Positions 52,552 to 61,669 of a stretch of DNA of 64,000 nucleotides are shown here, piece by piece. The stretch spans positions 2,790,001 to 2,854,000 of the forward strand of contig NZ_CP096258.1 of assembly GCF_023205015.1 (NCBI RefSeq), given 5' to 3'. A program made the translations under genes and the position numbers. The notes under the pieces are model-generated. The model had not been told where the DNA came from. It was given only the letters and a program-made list of their open reading frames with translations, and did no database searches. How positions within the stretch are numbered: position 1 is the first letter of the stretch; each line of letters starts with the position of its first letter. This DNA is from Providencia rettgeri. GTDB lineage: Bacteria; Pseudomonadota; Gammaproteobacteria; Enterobacterales; Enterobacteriaceae.

Positions 52552-53316
52552 ATGACCCAATCGACATTTTCGACACAAAAAGACCATTCTGGTTTTTATT
52601 ATTTTACACAAGGCTGGAGACTAATCACTCGGCCCGGTATTAAACGTTTTGTTATTTTGCCCCTATTAGCCAATATTTTATTCTTAGGCGGCGCATTTTG
52701 GTGGTTATATACCAAGCTTGGTGGCTGGATAGACCAAGTGATGGCTTACATTCCTGACTGGCTACAATGGCTCGATTATGTTATTTGGCCAATCGCTGTT
52801 ATCTCTATTTTGCTCGTATTCACTTATTTTTTTAGTACGGTTGCTAATATTATCGCTGCACCTTTTAACGGTTGGTTATCAGAAAAACTCGAAGCGGAGC
52901 TAACAGGTAAACCGTCACCAGATACTGGCGTTGCTGAGTTATTAAAAGATGTACCTCGTATGATAAAACGCGAGTTTGTCCGAATCGGTTACTATTTACC
53001 TCGCGCTATTGGGTTATTGATCCTATTTTTCATACCTGGTATTGGCCAAACCGTCGCTCCGGTACTGTGGTTTTTATTTGGTGCTTGGATGATGTCAATC
53101 CAGTATTGTGATTACCCGTTTGATAACCACCGTGTTGGTTTTAGCGAAATGAAACAAGCGCTTGCCAAAGAACGGATGCGAAATATTCAATTTGGTGGCG
53201 TTATCAGCCTGTTAATGATGGTGCCTTTTGTCAACTTAGTGATCATGCCTGTTGCAGTTTGTGGTGCAACATTGATGTGGGTTGACCGGTATCGCGACCG
53301 CTACGCACGCTACTAA
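52552..53316 (+). CDS. cysZ: Sulfate transporter CysZ
   Basis: 254 residues with four main hydrophobic stretches. Conserved features include the opening GFYYFTQGWRLITRPGIKRF, and IIAAPFNGWLSEKLEAELTG. CysZ is an inner-membrane protein that lets sulfate into the cell for cysteine synthesis. It precedes cysK, as in E. coli, but a hairpin (53331-53351) separates them. AGGAG lies about 14 bases before the ATG, with AAGAAG nearer. Confidence 0.95.
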   Translation: MTQSTFSTQKDHSGFYYFTQGWRLITRPGIKRFVILPLLANILFLGGAFWWLYTKLGGWIDQVMAYIPDWLQWLDYVIWPIAVISILLVFTYFFSTVANIIAAPFNGWLSEKLEAELTGKPSPDTGVAELLKDVPRMIKREFVRIGYYLPRAIGLLILFFIPGIGQTVAPVLWFLFGAWMMSIQYCDYPFDNHRVGFSEMKQALAKERMRNIQFGGVISLLMMVPFVNLVIMPVAVCGATLMWVDRYRDRYARY

Positions 53317-53330
53317 TCTATTAAATCATT

Positions 53331-53351
53331 GCGCAGGTTTACCGCCTGCGC
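53331..53351 (+). terminator. Terminator of cysZ
   Basis: GCGCAGG (53331-53337) and CCTGCGC (53345-53351) form a 7-bp GC-rich stem, followed by TCTTCTTTT, 14 bp past the stop. Confidence 0.75.
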
Positions 53352-53546
53352 TCTTCTTTTATTAATTCTCTCACCTATTTTCTGCAAAATTTCTTAGAAC
53401 TATTAGGTCTAAAATAGCATTTCGTTATAAGCTTATACTCAAATCGTATTTGCATTAATTTGTTCTTTCCGTATGTTGAATCCATCTCATTATTTTTTAA
53501 TCAATACTGATTACATTACTGGCTAACCGATTTTTAAGGATATCCC

Positions 53547-54500
53547 ATGAGCAAAATTTATGATGACAACTCGTTGACCATTGGCCACACCCCGCTTGTC
53601 CGATTAAAGCATTTTGGTAATGGCAATATTTTAGCAAAAGTGGAGTCTCGCAACCCAAGCTTCAGTGTTAAGTGCCGTATTGGTGCGAACATGATTTGGG
53701 ATGCAGAGAAAAAAGGTATCCTAAATAAAGACAAAGAATTAGTTGAGCCAACCAGTGGTAATACAGGTATCGCTTTAGCCTATGTCGCTGCGGCGAGAGG
53801 TTATAAATTGACCTTAACCATGCCTGAAACGATGAGTATTGAACGCCGTAAACTGCTCAAAGCATTGGGTGCCAACCTCGTTTTAACTGAAGGGGCAAAA
53901 GGCATGAAAGGTGCGATAGCTAAAGCTGAAGAAATAGTGAATAGCAATCCTAAAAAATACCTATTACTTCAACAGTTTAACAACCCAGCAAACCCTGAGA
54001 TTCATGAAAAAACCACAGGCCCTGAAATTTGGGAAGATACTGACGGCAATGTCGACGTTGTGGTTGCAGGTGTCGGTACAGGTGGAACCATTACAGGGAT
54101 TGCAAGGTACCTGAAGAACACCAAAGGCAAAGATGTGACTATTGTAGCTGTTGAGCCAGAAACCTCCCCCGTTATCACACAAGCCTTAGCAGGTGAAGAA
54201 ATTAAACCGGGACCACATAAAATCCAAGGGATCGGAGCTGGGTTTATTCCAGGTAACTTAGATTTGAAATTACTCGATAAAGTCATTCAAATCAGCGATG
54301 ACGAAGCCATCAAAACTGCTCGTGAACTGATGGAAAAAGAAGGCATCCTAGCGGGTATTTCATCAGGCGCTGCTATTGCTGCTGCCACTCAAATTGCCGT
54401 AGATCCTGCCTATAAAGGTAAAAATATCGTCGTTATTTTACCTTCTTCGGGTGAGCGTTATTTGTCTACAGCCCTATTTGCTGACATCTCCGCTGAGTAA
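53547..54500 (+). CDS. cysK: Cysteine synthase A (O-acetylserine sulfhydrylase)
   Basis: 317 residues. PLP is held by Lys42 in NPSFSVKCRIGANM; the substrate loop is EPTSGNTGIA and the phosphate-binding glycines are GVGTGGTITGIARY. The enzyme makes cysteine from O-acetylserine and sulfide in the cytoplasm. Most of its length matches E. coli CysK; it ends shortly after ALFADISAE and lacks a few tail residues. It stands between cysZ and ptsH on the same strand, with a terminator after it. Confidence 0.97.
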   Translation: MSKIYDDNSLTIGHTPLVRLKHFGNGNILAKVESRNPSFSVKCRIGANMIWDAEKKGILNKDKELVEPTSGNTGIALAYVAAARGYKLTLTMPETMSIERRKLLKALGANLVLTEGAKGMKGAIAKAEEIVNSNPKKYLLLQQFNNPANPEIHEKTTGPEIWEDTDGNVDVVVAGVGTGGTITGIARYLKNTKGKDVTIVAVEPETSPVITQALAGEEIKPGPHKIQGIGAGFIPGNLDLKLLDKVIQISDDEAIKTARELMEKEGILAGISSGAAIAAATQIAVDPAYKGKNIVVILPSSGERYLSTALFADISAE

Positions 54501-54523
54501 CATAATTTCGTTACAATATCGTT

Positions 54524-54550
54524 AAAAAAGCACCTAAATGGTGCTTTTTT
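54524..54550 (+). terminator. Terminator of cysK
   Basis: AAAAAAGCACC (54524-54534) and GGTGCTTTTTT (54540-54550), loop TAAAT, a strong intrinsic terminator 24 bp past the cysK stop. Confidence 0.92.
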
Positions 54551-54551
54551 T

Positions 54552-54851
54552 GTGGTATGGATCAAACTTTAGCACGGATGGAGATGATTTATAATTCGGG
54601 GTTTAGTATTAAACATAGTAATTATTTTGCACCTCGAAATTAATCACTTTTTAGCCAACCTCAAGGGCAACTAAAATAATGTATCAATGAGAAAAGGTGG
54701 CGAGATAGCAAGAAAAATAGAAAAAGGGTTGATACCGCACAAAGTAGGAAACCTTTTTTCAAGTTAATAATCTAACTTATACGCAAACCTAGTCTATTTC
54801 ATCTACAATTGGCTGGGTAATTAAAAAAACGAAAGTTATTGAGGAAATACT
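54552..54851. promoter_or_regulatory. Control region of ptsH-ptsI-crr
   Basis: 300 bp between the cysK terminator and ptsH. TGTGG-tatgga-TCAAA (54551-54566) is a weak CRP-like match next to the terminator. TAGTCT at about 54789 resembles the -10 region of E. coli ptsH in relative place, but its -35 is poor. I regard the region as the pts promoter without a firm start point. Confidence 0.45.
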
Positions 54852-55109
54852 ATGTTTCAGCAAGAAGTTACTATTACGGCACCAAATGGTCTACATACTC
54901 GTCCTGCAGCTCAATTTGTAAAAGAAGCAAAAGCATTCTCTTCTGACATTTCTTTAATTTCTGGCGGCAAATCCGCTAGCGCAAAAAGTTTGTTTAAATT
55001 ACAAACGTTAGGCCTAACGCAAGGCACAGTTGTGACAATTTCTGCTGAAGGCGAAGACGAAAAAGAAGCCGTTGAGCATTTAGTTAAACTGATGGGCGAA
55101 TTAGAATAA
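54852..55109 (+). CDS. ptsH: PTS phosphocarrier protein HPr
   Basis: 85 residues, the exact E. coli length. His15 in NGLHTRPAAQF accepts phosphate from enzyme I; Ser46 lies in SAKSLFKLQT. It passes phosphate to the sugar-specific enzymes, among them MtlA encoded at 30071-32020. First gene of ptsH-ptsI-crr. Confidence 0.98.
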   Translation: MFQQEVTITAPNGLHTRPAAQFVKEAKAFSSDISLISGGKSASAKSLFKLQTLGLTQGTVVTISAEGEDEKEAVEHLVKLMGELE

Positions 55110-55143
55110 TTTCGCACGAAAATAGCATTTACTGATTTCATTC

Positions 55144-55175
55144 AATGTCCCTGAGTGATGTCATTCGGGGACATT
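55144..55175 (+). promoter_or_regulatory. Stem-loop between ptsH and ptsI
   Basis: AATGTCCC (55144-55151) pairs with GGGACATT (55168-55175), and GAGTGA/TCATTC pairs within. No U-run follows. It may be a partial terminator or a processing/stability element that keeps HPr more abundant than enzyme I. Confidence 0.5.
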
Positions 55176-55249
55176 TGTATAATCGGCTATATTCATTGTC
55201 GTCTCTGCAACATCAGAACTCCCAGCACTAGCAGCAGTAAGGTAATATT

Positions 55250-56977
55250 ATGATTTCAGGAATTTTAGTATCCCCGGGTTTTGCTTTTGGTCAAGCTTTA
55301 ATCCTCAAAGAAGATCCTATCGTTGTTAGCACAAAGAAAATTGCTGACGATCAGGTTGATAAAGAAATCGCTCGCTTTATTGAGGGGCGAAACAAGTCAG
55401 CCGAACAACTCAATTTGATTAAAGAAAAAGCCGAAAAAAATCTTGGAGCTGAAAAAGCTGAGATTTTTGAAGGTCATATAATGCTGCTGGAAGATGAAGA
55501 ACTAGAGCAAGAAATTGTCACTTTAATCAAAGGCGACAAAAAAACGGCGGATGCAGCTGCATACTCTGTTATTGAAGATCAAGCCCAAGCGCTTGAATCC
55601 CTTGATGATGAATACCTTAAAGAACGTGCCGCTGATGTGCGTGATATCGGTAAGCGTTTATTAAAAAATATCTTAAATATTCCTATCGTTGATTTAAGTG
55701 CAATCAGCGAAGAAGTTATTTTAGTCGCAGCTGATTTAACCCCTTCAGAAACCGCACAGCTGAATTTAGATAAAGTATTAGGGTTTATTACTGATTTAGG
55801 TGGCCGTACATCACATACCTCAATTATGGCGCGTTCCCTTGAATTGCCAGCCATTGTCGGTACGAGTGATGCCACCAGCAAAATTAAAAATGGCGATTTC
55901 ATTGTATTAGACGGTGTTAACAACACTATCCACCTAAATCCATCTGAAGCCGAAATCGATAAACTGAAAGCCTTCCGTGATGAATATCTTCAAGAAAAAG
56001 AAGAGCTCGCAAAATTAAAAGATTTGCCAGCTATCACCCTTGATGGTCATCAAGTTGAAGTTTGTGCCAACATTGGTACCGTCCGTGATGTCGCTGGTGC
56101 AGAGCGCAATGGCGCAGAAGGTGTTGGGCTCTATCGAACTGAGTTTTTATTCATGGATAGAGACTCTCTTCCTACCGAAGAAGAACAGTTCCAAGCTTAT
56201 AAAGCCGTTGCAGAAGCAATGGGCAGCCAAGCCGTTATTGTCCGCACTATGGATATCGGCGGTGATAAAGACCTGCCATACATGAATTTACCGAAAGAAG
56301 AGAACCCATTCCTCGGCTGGCGTGCAATTCGTATTTGTCTTGATCGCAAAGAAATCTTACACTCACAATTAAGGGCTATTTTAAGAGCCTCTAAATTTGG
56401 TAAACTGCGTATTATGTTCCCAATGGTTATTTCCGTTGAAGAAGTTCGTGAACTAAAATCAGAGCTAGAAATACTAAAAGCGCAGTTACGTGAAGAAGGT
56501 AAGGCATTTGACGAGTCAATTGAAGTCGGTGTGATGGTTGAAACCCCAGCCGCTGCGGTTATTGCTCGCCATTTGGCAAAAGAAGTTGATTTCTTTAGTA
56601 TTGGGACGAACGATCTCACTCAATACACTTTAGCGGTCGACCGTGGTAATGAACTGATTTCTCATCTTTACAACCCGATGTCACCCGCTGTCCTAAACTT
56701 AATTAAGCAAGTGATCGATGCATCACACGCTGAAGGTAAATGGACTGGGATGTGTGGGGAGTTAGCTGGAGATGAGCGTGCAACCTTATTGCTACTTGGC
56801 ATGGGTCTGGATGAATTTAGTATGAGCGCAATTTCAATTCCACGTATCAAAAAGTTAATTCGCAATGCGAGCTTTACTGATACTCAAGCTTTGGCTGAAC
56901 AAGCACTTGCTCAACCAACAGCGGATGAATTGATGAAACTTGTAGATACCTTTATCCAAGAAAAAACGTTATGCTAA
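55250..56977 (+). CDS. ptsI: PTS enzyme I
   Basis: 575 residues. The phosphorylated His lies in GGRTSHTSIMARSLELPAI (near residue 189), and the PEP-binding region has GIGTNDLTQYTLAVDRGN-like sequence (SIGTNDLTQYTLAVDRGN, near residue 450) and the catalytic Cys in WTGMCGELAGD (near 502). It starts the PTS phosphate chain by moving phosphate from PEP to HPr. It lies 140 bp after ptsH with a stem-loop between and 48 bp before crr. Confidence 0.98.
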   Translation: MISGILVSPGFAFGQALILKEDPIVVSTKKIADDQVDKEIARFIEGRNKSAEQLNLIKEKAEKNLGAEKAEIFEGHIMLLEDEELEQEIVTLIKGDKKTADAAAYSVIEDQAQALESLDDEYLKERAADVRDIGKRLLKNILNIPIVDLSAISEEVILVAADLTPSETAQLNLDKVLGFITDLGGRTSHTSIMARSLELPAIVGTSDATSKIKNGDFIVLDGVNNTIHLNPSEAEIDKLKAFRDEYLQEKEELAKLKDLPAITLDGHQVEVCANIGTVRDVAGAERNGAEGVGLYRTEFLFMDRDSLPTEEEQFQAYKAVAEAMGSQAVIVRTMDIGGDKDLPYMNLPKEENPFLGWRAIRICLDRKEILHSQLRAILRASKFGKLRIMFPMVISVEEVRELKSELEILKAQLREEGKAFDESIEVGVMVETPAAAVIARHLAKEVDFFSIGTNDLTQYTLAVDRGNELISHLYNPMSPAVLNLIKQVIDASHAEGKWTGMCGELAGDERATLLLLGMGLDEFSMSAISIPRIKKLIRNASFTDTQALAEQALAQPTADELMKLVDTFIQEKTLC

Positions 56978-57025
56978 GAACAGCACATTAGTTCGGTCCC
57001 ATATAAAACGATTAGGAGAAGGTCC

Positions 57026-57535
57026 ATGGGTCTGTTTGATAAACTGAAATCACTCGTTTCGGAAGACAAAAGTAGCAGTGGCAGTATTGAAATTATCGCA
57101 CCTTTATCGGGTGAAATTGTCAATATTGAAGATGTTCCAGACGTTGTGTTCGCAGAAAAAATTGTGGGTGACGGTATTGCGATTAAACCCGCAGGTAACA
57201 AAATCGTTGCTCCTGTAGACGGCACAATTGGTAAAATTTTTGAAACTAACCATGCATTTTCTATTGAGTCAGATGATGGCATAGAACTATTCGTTCACTT
57301 CGGTATTGATACCGTTGAGCTTAAAGGTGAGGGTTTTAAACGTATCGCTGAAGAAGGTCAAACGGTGAAAAAAGGTGATTTAATCATTGAATTTGATTTA
57401 GCACTGTTAGAAGAGAAAGCAAAATCAGTTCTAACGCCTGTTGTCATTTCTAATATGGACGAAATCAAAGAACTCAACAAACTGACTGGCTCAGTGACTG
57501 TCGGTGAAACTGTTGTCATGCGTATTAAGAAATAA
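57026..57535 (+). CDS. crr: PTS glucose-specific enzyme IIA (EIIA-Glc)
   Basis: 169 residues, the E. coli length. The active His is His91 in FVHFGIDTVELKGEGF, with the second conserved His76 in ETNHAFSI. AGGAG lies 10 bases before the ATG. It passes phosphate to the glucose permease and, unphosphorylated, blocks uptake of other sugars and affects adenylate cyclase, which bears on the CRP sites at mtlA. It ends at a strong terminator. Confidence 0.98.
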   Translation: MGLFDKLKSLVSEDKSSSGSIEIIAPLSGEIVNIEDVPDVVFAEKIVGDGIAIKPAGNKIVAPVDGTIGKIFETNHAFSIESDDGIELFVHFGIDTVELKGEGFKRIAEEGQTVKKGDLIIEFDLALLEEKAKSVLTPVVISNMDEIKELNKLTGSVTVGETVVMRIKK

Positions 57536-57559
57536 CTCAACAGCCAATATTTAGTTTAA

Positions 57560-57586
57560 ACCATCAGGCCTTGCCTGATGGTTTTT
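57560..57586. terminator. Terminator of crr, likely shared with cysM
   Basis: ACCATCAGGC (57560-57569) and GCCTGATGGT (57573-57582) with a 3-base loop, followed by TTTTTC on the plus strand. cysM converges on it from the other side, 47 bp away. Confidence 0.92.
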
Positions 57587-57628
57587 CATTTCTGAGCTCT
57601 TTATTGAAAACAGCTGAATTCAATGGTC

Positions 57629-58513
57629 TTACTCATTAAATACACCCGTTGATAAATAACGGTCTCCTCGGTCGCAAATAACGGCCACGATAACCGCTCC
57701 AGGGTTAGCCTTCGCCACTTTTAACGCACCGGCAACCGCCCCTCCAGAGCTCACCCCACAAAAGATACCTTCAACTTTAGCTAAAGCTCTCATAGTCTCT
57801 TCCGCTTCTTGCTGGTTTATATCCAGTACGCTGTCGACTAATGAGTCATCGAAGATACCGGGCAAATAACCAGGGGACCAACGGCGAATACCGGGGATCT
57901 GACTCTTTTCCGCAGGCTGCAAACCTACAATATGTACATCTGAAGATTGGGATTTTAAATAACGGCTTACCCCTGTAATTGTTCCTGTAGTTCCCATACT
58001 GGATACAAAATGGGTAATGCTTCCGTTAGTTTGCTGCCATATTTCAGGGCCTGTGGTTTTAAAATGGGCCAACGGGTTATCAGGGTTATTAAATTGGTCT
58101 AAAACTTTCCCCTCACCTCTTTGTTCCATTTCCTTAGCCAAATCGCGGGCACCTTCCATACCCACAGCCGTACTCACTAAGATGAGTTCTGCACCATAGG
58201 CTTGCATTGAAGCTTGCCGCTCTTTACTCATGTTATCAGGCATGAGTAATTTCAGTTTGTAGCCTTTTACTGCGGCAATCATCGCAAGTGCGATACCTGT
58301 ATTTCCACTCGTTGCTTCAATTAGCGTATCACCTGGTTTAATTTCACCCCGTAATTGCGCTTCATTAATCATTGAGAATGCCGCGCGATCTTTTACTGAA
58401 CCCGCGGGGTTATTGCCTTCAAGTTTCACCCAAATTTCAGCGTCAATCCCTTGTGTTAAGCGCTGAAGTTTTACTAATGGGGTATTACCGATAAACTGTT
58501 CCAGAGCCGACAC
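57629..58513 (-). CDS. cysM: Cysteine synthase B
   Basis: 294 residues from a GTG at 58513 (VSALEQFIGNTPLVKLQRL), with AAGGA eight bases upstream; the frame is open to 58642, but the extra 43 residues do not resemble the family. PLP lysine is Lys41 in NNPAGSVKDRAA; substrate loop EATSGNTGIA; GTTGTITGVSRYL binds the phosphate. It makes cysteine from O-acetylserine and sulfide, or S-sulfocysteine from thiosulfate. It is on the same strand as cysPTWA, but 374 bp downstream of cysA, more than in E. coli, where it directly follows. Confidence 0.96.
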   Translation of the reverse strand: MSALEQFIGNTPLVKLQRLTQGIDAEIWVKLEGNNPAGSVKDRAAFSMINEAQLRGEIKPGDTLIEATSGNTGIALAMIAAVKGYKLKLLMPDNMSKERQASMQAYGAELILVSTAVGMEGARDLAKEMEQRGEGKVLDQFNNPDNPLAHFKTTGPEIWQQTNGSITHFVSSMGTTGTITGVSRYLKSQSSDVHIVGLQPAEKSQIPGIRRWSPGYLPGIFDDSLVDSVLDINQQEAEETMRALAKVEGIFCGVSSGGAVAGALKVAKANPGAVIVAVICDRGDRYLSTGVFNE

Positions 58514-58887
58514 TTTACCATCCTTATAATTTTTATATATAAATAAGAAACAATAGAGATAAGATATTACCCCAATATTGACACGTGAAAGTTGAAATCT
58601 CTTCACATTAATATTAGAAAAATAGGTTATCTTAATAAGCATTTCTGATATAGCTAATTGATATATTATATTACAATAAGTTTATAGAATTGCCAGCAAT
58701 ATTTCACATAAAAATACAATGATTAATGCCGTAATATCAATTAGTTACATAAAATTAAGACGCAAAGGAAATTAGGCTAAATATCTACATATATAAAGCC
58801 TAACCATTGGTAATATATGGCGGGAATAATAGAAAATATAACACCAATAATATATTTATCAGTATTATAAATTATTGAATTTTATAT
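58514..58887. other. Gap between cysA and cysM
   Basis: 374 bp, AT-rich, with no gene. It could hold a separate cysM promoter on the minus strand, but no clear consensus or terminator is visible. Confidence 0.5.
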
Positions 58888-59976
58888 TCATGCGCTTTTA
58901 GCTAATGGTGGAAAAATTAATTCCTGATCCCCTTGATAAATCTTTGCCTGTTGGCTGCCTAAAAAGTAACATTCACCTCGAGTGGGTATCGTTTTAGCAG
59001 ACTGCCAAATCACTGACAACGGTTCTTTACCCCAGCCTAAAGGCTGAACAGTTAATTGCCAAAAATGCCCTCTTGGCCCCGATTCGGTAACCCTAACGGG
59101 TAAGCGGTGCTGCTCATCCACTTCCGCTTGTAATGAAATATCCCAAGGCCGTAAAAATACATCGACTTCACCTTGCTGAGCACCTGTATGCTTTAGTGGG
59201 AACTCATACCCATCGATATTTAATGTGGAACCTTTGATATGGGCAGAAATCTGGTTAATTTCCCCCATAAATTCAAGGACAAAACGTGTTTCTGGGCGCT
59301 GCCAAATATCGCTCGGCGTCCCTACTTGTTCAATATGACCTTGGCTCATCACCACCACTCTGTCTGCCACTTCCATGGCTTCTTCTTGGTCGTGGGTGAC
59401 AAAAACACTGGTAAATTTTAACTCGTCATGTAATTGGCGTAGCCAACGGCGTAACTCAATACGCACTTGTGCATCGAGCGCACCAAAAGGCTCATCCAAT
59501 AATAAAATTTGCGGATCAACCGCGAGAGCCCTTGCTAATGCCACTCGCTGTTTTTGTCCCCCTGATAACTGTGCGGGGTAACGTGAAGCCAAATGACCAA
59601 GTTGAACCATTTCTAGCAATTTGGTTACTTTATCTTTAATAATCTGAGCTGATGGCCGCTGTTTTCTAGGTAAAACAGTTAAACCAAATGCCACATTATC
59701 AAATACTGTCATGTGGCGAAATAGCGCATAATGTTGAAATACAAAACCAACATGCCTATCTTTGGCGTGGATTTTACTGACATCCTGACCATGAAAACGC
59801 AATAACCCCTGACTTTGCTGTTCAAGCCCTGCAATAATACGCAATAAGGTTGTTTTTCCTGAACCAGAAGGCCCTAACAGGGCAACCATTTCACCCGATG
59901 CAATATCCAGTGAAATATCGTTGAGTACTTGGGTTTTACCAAAGAACTTACCGATTTTTTCAATTTCAATACTCAT
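58888..59976 (-). CDS. cysA: Sulfate/thiosulfate ABC transporter ATPase
   Basis: 362 residues. Walker A is GPSGSGKTT (Lys41), the signature LSGGQKQRVALARAL, Walker B ILLLDEPFGALD, and the switch His is in VFVTHDQEEA; the C-terminal TOBE-type region follows from about residue 240. It powers sulfate and thiosulfate import with CysT, CysW and CysP. It starts 2 bp after the cysW stop, so it shares the operon cysP-cysT-cysW-cysA. Confidence 0.97.
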   Translation of the reverse strand: MSIEIEKIGKFFGKTQVLNDISLDIASGEMVALLGPSGSGKTTLLRIIAGLEQQSQGLLRFHGQDVSKIHAKDRHVGFVFQHYALFRHMTVFDNVAFGLTVLPRKQRPSAQIIKDKVTKLLEMVQLGHLASRYPAQLSGGQKQRVALARALAVDPQILLLDEPFGALDAQVRIELRRWLRQLHDELKFTSVFVTHDQEEAMEVADRVVVMSQGHIEQVGTPSDIWQRPETRFVLEFMGEINQISAHIKGSTLNIDGYEFPLKHTGAQQGEVDVFLRPWDISLQAEVDEQHRLPVRVTESGPRGHFWQLTVQPLGWGKEPLSVIWQSAKTIPTRGECYFLGSQQAKIYQGDQELIFPPLAKSA

Positions 59977-59978
59977 GA

Positions 59979-60839
59979 TTAATGGACTCCTGATTCAGAT
60001 TGCTGGCGACTTAAATGCCACTGCAATGCACTTTTAAGAATTAAGGTGATAATGGCCATGACAGCTAGGATCCCCGCAGCCGTAAACGCCCCTACCGTAT
60101 TATAATCTTGATGCAATAATTCAACCTGCAACGGTAAGGTGTATGTTTCTCCACGAATAGCCCCGGAAACCACTGAGACCGCACCAAATTCACCAATCGC
60201 CCGGGCGTTAGTTAAAACGACCCCATACAAAAGCGCCCAGCGGATATTCGGTAAGGTCACACGCCAAAACATCTTCCACCCTGAGGCTCCCAGTAACACT
60301 GCCGCTTCATCTTCTTGGCTACCTTGGCTTAGCATCAAAGGCACCAGTTCACGTACAACAAATGGGCAAGTCACAAAAATGGTCACCAATGCCATACCTG
60401 GCCATGAAAACATCAGTTGGATGTCAAAACCTTCAAGCCATCCACCAAACCAACTGTTTGAACCATAAAAAAGTAAGTACAGCAAACCCGCGACAACAGG
60501 CGAAACCGCAAACGGGATATCAACCAAGGTTAATAATAACTGGCGACCGGGAAACTGAAATCGCGTCACTAACCACGCCATCATGGTGCCAAACACTAAA
60601 TTTACAGGAACGGTAATTAAAGCAATTAATACTGTTAAACCAATGGCATGTAACATATCAGGGTCTGCCAAATTCAGTAAAACGGCATCTAACCCTTTTT
60701 GAAAAGCCGTAATAAATATCCAAACAATTGGAATGACTAACAGTAAAAATGAAAATAATAAACCTATTGCAATAAGTAGCCATTTTCCCCAGTTAATTTG
60801 AGTACGGCTAGCGGTGTGAATTGGTGTAATTTGCGCCAT
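59979..60839 (-). CDS. cysW: Sulfate/thiosulfate ABC permease CysW
   Basis: 286 residues, six hydrophobic segments. The EAA loop that meets the ATPase is EDEAAVLLGASGWKMFWRVT (as EAA...G). It forms the channel with CysT. Its ATG overlaps the cysT stop by one base (TAATG), so translation is coupled. VGAFTAAGILAVMAIITL near the end matches the family. Confidence 0.97.
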   Translation of the reverse strand: MAQITPIHTASRTQINWGKWLLIAIGLLFSFLLLVIPIVWIFITAFQKGLDAVLLNLADPDMLHAIGLTVLIALITVPVNLVFGTMMAWLVTRFQFPGRQLLLTLVDIPFAVSPVVAGLLYLLFYGSNSWFGGWLEGFDIQLMFSWPGMALVTIFVTCPFVVRELVPLMLSQGSQEDEAAVLLGASGWKMFWRVTLPNIRWALLYGVVLTNARAIGEFGAVSVVSGAIRGETYTLPLQVELLHQDYNTVGAFTAAGILAVMAIITLILKSALQWHLSRQQSESGVH

Positions 60840-61669
60840 TACTTGCCCCCTAACCGTTTACCAAAGCGGCTTTGTACTAAATTGACACTAAATAAGAGTA
60901 ACAATGAAACCGCTAAAATAACTGAGGCGACAGCACTGGCTGCCGGATAATCAAATTGCTGTAGCTGACTAAAAATCATTAATGAGACCACCTCGGTTTG
61001 CCATGCAATATTACCTGCAATAAAGATAATGGCACCGAACTCACCTAAACTACGTGTAAAGGATAAAACCGTCCCGGCTAATAGTGCCGGCGAAACTTCC
61101 GGCAATATGACACGGCGGAAAGTCTGCCAGCGGTTAGCCCCCAGGGTTTGAGCCGCCTCTTCGTACTCAGGTCCGAGCTCTTCCAGTACTGGCTGAACCG
61201 TGCGTACAACAAACGGAATACTGGTAAACGCCATCGCAACCGCAATTCCCAGCCAAGTATTCACGACTTTAATATCAAACTGCTGAAGATATTGCCCATA
61301 CCAGCCCGAGGTTGCAAACAGGGTTGCCAATGTCAGCCCCGCGACAGCGGTAGGTAAGGCAAAAGGTAAATCCACTAAACCATCTAAGAACAAACGCCCA
61401 GGAAAACGATAACGCGTTAGGATCCACGCTAATAGCATGCCAAACACCGCATTAAACAAGCTTGCGACTAGCGCTGACAACAACGTCACTTTATACGCGG
61501 CAACCACTTGCGGGTAACTAATGACCGCCCAATATTGCTGCCATGTCATTTCTGATAATTGAATTACCAATGCGCTCATGGGTAATAGCAATATCAAGCA
61601 GGTATAAAACAGGCTGCTACCTAGCGTTAGTCCGAATCCCGGCAAAAAGCGCTTTCCTGAACGATCCAT
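60839..61669 (-). CDS. cysT: Sulfate/thiosulfate ABC permease CysT (CysU)
   Basis: 276 residues, six hydrophobic segments, with the EAA loop EYEEAAQTLGANRWQTFRRV. Partner of CysW in the sulfate/thiosulfate channel. Its ATG overlaps the cysP stop by one base (TAATG). Confidence 0.97.
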   Translation of the reverse strand: MDRSGKRFLPGFGLTLGSSLFYTCLILLLPMSALVIQLSEMTWQQYWAVISYPQVVAAYKVTLLSALVASLFNAVFGMLLAWILTRYRFPGRLFLDGLVDLPFALPTAVAGLTLATLFATSGWYGQYLQQFDIKVVNTWLGIAVAMAFTSIPFVVRTVQPVLEELGPEYEEAAQTLGANRWQTFRRVILPEVSPALLAGTVLSFTRSLGEFGAIIFIAGNIAWQTEVVSLMIFSQLQQFDYPAASAVASVILAVSLLLLFSVNLVQSRFGKRLGGK

